DNA from: Pyrrhosoma nymphula
Lineage: Eukaryota > Arthropoda > Insecta > Odonata > Coenagrionidae
Direction: 5' to 3'
Assembly (NCBI GenBank): GCA_963573305.1
Contig: OY754335.1
Coordinates: 51,729,985 to 51,793,984, forward strand
DNA length: 64,000 nucleotides
This document shows positions 59,893-64,000 of the stretch, in pieces. The notes beneath the pieces are model-generated. The model was not told the origin of the DNA, made no database searches, and saw nothing but the letters and a program-made list of their open reading frames with translations. The position numbers and the translations under genes were made by a program. Every line of letters starts with the position of its first letter. Positions within the stretch are counted from its first letter, which is position 1.

Positions 59893-61976
59893 AGGAGGTG
59901 GATGAGAGAATGGGTGAGGACCATGGAGTTAGATCAGTGGAAGATGAATGGGGAAGTTTGAGAAACGGAATTATAGAAGCGGCGAAAGCAACGGTAGGCG
60001 TAGTGAGTGCAACTAAAATTAGAAAACCGTGGATCACGAAGGAGATGATCAGGGAGATGGAGGAGAGAAGGAAATGGAAGAGCGTAAACTCAGAGCTAGG
60101 TAAGAGAAAATACCGAGAATTTAATAACAGGCTTAGAAGAGAAACAAAGAAAGCAAGAGAGGCGTGGTGGAGAGAACAGATCGACGCGTTAGAGAAATAC
60201 CAAAAAGAGGGAAGAGCAGATGCATTATATCGGAAAGTAAAGGAACTGACGGGTGGTAACAAGGGAAGGGGAATTGCAACGATAACAGACAAGACGGGAA
60301 AGATGATCGTAGAACCGAGAGAGATCCAGGAGAGGTGGAAGGAGTATGTTGAAGAGCTCTATAGTAAAGAAACAAGGCCCAATAGGTTAGATATAGAAAG
60401 GGAAGACGACATCGACAGCGATGGCATCGGACCAAGTATCCTAGATAGCGAAATCGAAAGAGCTCTAAGAGACATGAAAAGGAATAAGGCGGTAGGAATA
60501 GATGACAAACCTGCAGAGTTTTTAAAGAGCATGGGGAAGAACGGAAGAGGAAAACTTTTTGCGCTTATTCGTAGGATTTATGAGGACGGAGTGTGGCCGG
60601 AAGACTTTGCGAAGAATGTACTAATTCCTATACCGAAAAAGAGTAAGGCAAAAACTTGCGAAGACTATAGGACAATAAGCTTAATATCCCACGCGGCCAA
60701 AGTAGTTCTGAGGATTCTAAACAGAAGGCTAGAGAAGAAGGCAAATGAATACCTGGGTGACGACCAGTTCGGGTTTAGGAGAGGGACGGGAACGCGAGAC
60801 GCTATAGCGGTGATGAGGACGCTAGTAGAAAGAAACCTAGAGTATGGGCAGGATGTTTTTGCATGCTTCGTAGATTTCGAGAAGGCGTTTGATCGGGTGG
60901 AATGGACGAAATTAATGGGAGTGCTGAAGAAATTAGGAGTCGATTGGAGTGACAGGCGTCTGATTCGGAATTTGTATATGAACCAGACGGCGCAGGTTAG
61001 GGTAGCCAATGGAGAATCGGGATGGGCCACGATAGGACGGGGAGTGCGGCAATGGTGCCCACTATCGCCGTTGCTTTTTAACGTGTATTCAGAGGAAATG
61101 GTAAGGGAGGCATGGGGGGAGGAGGAAGTAGGAATAAAGGTAGGAGGGGAGCTGATAAAATCAGTGAGATTTGCAGATGATCAAGCATTAGTTAGTCAGT
61201 CGGCCAAGGGGTTACAGTCAATGGTGAATGCATTAGAGGTGCAGTGCGAAAAGTATGGGATGAAGATCAATCACAAGAAAACGAAAGTAATGAGATTTTC
61301 TAGAAGTATGAAGGCGGGGCTGAATATAAGGGTGGGAGGGCAGAAGATAGAGCAGGTCGAGCAGTTTACGTATCTCGGTAGTATTTTGGAGGCGAATGGG
61401 TTTAGTGGTAAGGACATCAGATGCAGAATTGCGCTCGCTAAAGAAGCATTTTCGAAGAGAAGGGAATTGATGAGGGGGGGTCTGAGAAGAGACGTAAAGA
61501 AGAGGCTGGTGAAAACTTTAATATGGAGCGTGGCGCTATGTGGGTCGGAAACGTGGTAATTGCGAAGGGATGATGTGCGTAGACTTGAGGCGTTTGAGAT
61601 GTGGGTTTGGAGAAGGATGGAGAAGGTTAGCTGGATTGCGAGAAAGACGAACGAGGAGGTATTGGATATGGTCAGAGAGGAGAGGAAGCTTGTGGCAGAG
61701 GTTCGGAGAAGGCAGAAGAGATGGATGGAGGAGGTTTTGAGAGGAGAGGGCATGCTGAAGAGAGTGATAGAGGGGAGAACACTGGGGAAGCGTGGGAGAG
61801 GAAGGAAAAGGATAGGAATTCTGGATGAAATAAGAGGAGGTAGAAGATATGAAGAATTGAAGGGGGATCTAATAACTTAGGAGGGAAAGCGAGACAATTT
61901 CTATTAGGTTGGGATACAAAATGGGGACTGTCCAAGAACCTACCAATCAGCTGGTAGAATACTTGAATGAATGAAA
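59893..61976 (+). mobile_element. RTE-like LINE, 5'-truncated, recent
   Basis: It is flanked by the 11-base direct repeat AGTCTAGAAGC at 59882-59892 and 61977-61987, a target-site duplication. The 5' end starts inside the coding region, so the endonuclease part is missing. The 3' end carries a small hairpin CTACCA-ATCAGC-TGGTAG, then a TGAATGAATGAA tail, as is usual for RTE-type elements. About 2.08 kb. Related decayed fragments lie at 8745, 34408 and 49510. Confidence 0.92.
59898..61880 (+). pseudogene. LINE reverse transcriptase, broken by one stop codon
   Basis: The frame opens inside the protein (no true start). Visible motifs: IPIPKKSKAKTCEDYRTISL, DDQFGFRRGTGTRDAI, FVDFEKAFDRVEW (catalytic Asp, motif A), GVRQWCPLSPLLFNVY (motif B), FADDQ at 61170-61184 (motif C), YLGSILEANGFSGKDI and VKKRLVKTLIWSVALCG. 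A TAA at 61557-61559, after SETW, interrupts the frame; the same frame then continues LRRDDVRRLEAFEMWVWRRM to ELKGDLIT and the stop at 61878-61880. About 660 codons in all. Except for that stop, the RT looks undamaged. RT family certain; RTE-like clade inferred from the C-terminal motifs and tail. Confidence 0.9.
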
Positions 61977-61987
61977 AGTCTAGAAGC

Positions 61988-64000
61988 GGCGAGTCTAGAA
62001 TTTGGCTCTGGGTGGAGTCATAATATGTTTGATAGGGTTTGGGCCAGGTCCTATGGGGGTCCAAAATCTGTTGAAAATTATAACAGCAAAACTGCATTTT
62101 ATTTTGAAAGTATTCAAAGAAATGTATTTTCTGTTTTTTTTACATGTTTATGTTGGTACCCTTAGCAAAGTTGCTTCTGGGAGGGGGTTCCGGTCCCGTT
62201 CGTCCCACCCCCCCGTAAATACGCCCATGGTTAACAGGTGATTGAAAGTTTCCAATGGACGGTGCGAAGTGTTAATTTTTCAAACCCTCGCTATGCTACA
62301 CCACCCTGTCTCGCATGATGACTCGGTTGCTTCATGTTACATTAAACTTAAGCATTTATAGTTTGCAAAACATAAGTTTGGCAATGAATGACACATAAAT
62401 GAAGTCATAAACTAAAACACAAAAATCCTTTCTTAATTTGAAATATAATTTATAGATTCCGTAACAATTAATTCCTTAGAGGGAAAAAGAAAGAAGTACA
62501 TGGATACTAGTTGAAACTTCCATAAATAAGAGCTCAGTCTACTGACATGTGAATGAAACTTAAGTAACAATACTGTAAGAGTTCTGTCAATACTAAATTG
62601 AACTCTATATTTTAAAGTGATTATTACTTAGTGCAGTGATGCACATCCTGCAAAGATTCAATATCTACTCATCCCCACCCATATAAATTATTTTTTTCAA
62701 TCTTCTCCTTCGAAAATTTCCTGAAATCCCGGATTCCCTATCCCAAATATTATTTTTATGACGTTTTTGGCGTCATTTCCCCCATTTGAGTACTGAATTT
62801 GCGGCAAATAAAATCCAAATATTCCCAGAAATGTTTATCTCACTGACAGTCGACATCTTAATTTCGCTGTGAGACTACATTTTAATTTTTTGCCAAGTGT
62901 GGATGGATGTAAATGGATGCATCATGCTTTTAAAAGAGACCAAGGATAAAATAAACGATGATAGGGTGCTCATTCTCAACCAAAGAGTGGCCGCGAAGCC
63001 CATTTCAAGCGCGCCAAACCCGTCCACGAAAAGTCTGACGAATGTGATTCCAGGTGTTTGGCGACATTAAAGATTCAGCTCATCCGCAACCATACTTCGA
63101 CGGGCGTGAAGTAGGTCCGGATAACAATGGACAGTGACCGATGAGGACTGCGATGGTCACAGTGACACCAAACGGAGACAAAACAAATGAAGGGAGATTC
63201 GGCGGCCGAAGTTAGAAGTCGAGACCCACGCGTATTTTCCCATCCCAAGTGATGGATTTGCACGAGCTGGACCAGTGATCGATTACAGCCGCTTGAACAG
63301 GTGGTAAAGGAAGGCGGAACGCCGTGATCGGAAATAAAGAAAGGAAACTAACCAAGAATCGACACAGAATTGTATACAAGCGGTTGTGCTCCACCATGAA
63401 GTGAGAATTTTGAGAGAAAATGATTAGCTTGCAGTGGAACTTCCTAATAATAATAACATCCTAAATAAAATTAAAAACGTGTTTTTTTTATAAATACTAA
63501 GTCTGCATTATGTCAGTATAGCGATATTTCAAGAGTTGGCCAGAACTAAAAACGCGTACGAATAAACTATTTATTCACAGTTTTATTATTAAACGAACTA
63601 AACATAACGAAAGTTATATAGCTTAGCCTACTTGAGTTCGAAACAGAGTCATACATAAGTCGTATGACTCTGTTTATTATACATAATGTATGTACAGGAC
63701 ATTTAAGTCTTAAATTTTTCTATATAAATTTTTAAAGAAACAATTCAGAATCCTTGCGACTAACTTATTTCGTAAACATTTAAAATTAAAACGAAACCAA
63801 TTAATGGCAATTTAATGTCTCGATTAAAAGTATACAGAGAAATAAAATATTTAAAAACGTGTAGTGAATAAATGAAATAAAATTCGCACTGTCGACTGAA
63901 AGGTTTACGGTAGTTACCTGATAAGGAAGTCAAGGTGCTGGAACGCATTATACACCACTAAAAAGTTTTAGTAGACATTATCTAGTTTTATTTAATTTAT
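61988..64000. other. Right-end stretch, nothing recognised
   Basis: A GC-richer patch at 62950-63350 has short open frames only. The rest is AT-rich. A short inverted pair, GTCATACATAAG and CGTATGACTCTGTTTATTAT, lies near 63650-63680. No gene could be supported. Confidence 0.45.

Noticed and set aside
61560..61880. Separate 106-codon gene after the LINE
   Set aside because: It is in the same frame as the reverse transcriptase and is its C-terminus beyond the TAA at 61557-61559.
1..64000. CRISPR arrays, prophage, operons or bacterial-type defence genes
   Set aside because: None seen. The window shows eukaryotic splice structure and animal-type transposons throughout.

Overview
The window looks like nuclear DNA from an arthropod, most likely an insect (inference). 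The base is AT-rich, there are no operons or long open frames, and GC-rich exons with GT/AG splice sites lie kilobases apart. The mobile elements fit: Tc1- and mariner-type DNA transposons, RTE-like and CR1/Jockey-like LINEs, a Penelope-like GIY-YIG endonuclease relic, and several tRNA-derived SINEs. No complete single-exon cellular gene was found.

One host gene can be assembled. It runs on the minus strand from about 56.1 kb down to 21.2 kb in six exons: 56145-55776, 51804-51454, 28092-27596, 25181-24997, 24251-24087 and 21586-21230. At all five junctions the splice phases agree (0/0, 0/0, 2/2, 1/1, 1/1). The exons give about 640 codons of a low-complexity, probably disordered Ser/Pro/Gly/Arg-rich protein with acidic runs. 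Three short stretches look more constrained: one in the 51.6 kb exon, one in the 24.1 kb exon, and the basic end of the 21.2 kb exon. Start and stop are not visible, and I do not recognise the family. Two introns are very long (about 23.4 kb and 4.0 kb) and full of transposons.

Layout. 1-21 kb: a CR1/Jockey-like LINE relic at the left edge, dispersed repeats, three more minus-strand LINE relics, a tRNA-derived SINE, and long blank AT-rich stretches. 21-28 kb: four exons, two large foldback repeats and one dispersed repeat. 28-51 kb: the giant intron, with a Penelope-like endonuclease relic, hammerhead-ribozyme-like hairpins, SINEs and palindromic SINE dimers, LINE relics, a mariner scrap, and a Tc1-like element (44991-48471) with about 120-bp inverted ends and an internally deleted mariner (45593-46550) nested inside it. 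51-56 kb: two exons and two well-preserved foldbacks, one with hammerhead-like cores on both arms. 56-64 kb: a dispersed repeat, a palindromic SINE dimer and a young RTE-like LINE (59893-61976) with an 11-bp target duplication, broken by one stop codon.

The most interesting signal is a set of foldbacks and single hairpins. They have different sequences but share a hammerhead-type core (CTGAAGA, stem, GAAAC, about 4 nt, GTH), and the stem II sequences differ between loci while keeping pairing. Together with the Penelope-like endonuclease they look like remnants of Penelope-like terminal repeats. A second theme is palindromic dimers of a tRNA-derived SINE. No bacterial-type system (CRISPR, phage, operon) is present. 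All coordinates come from reading the sequence; no searches or folding programs were run.
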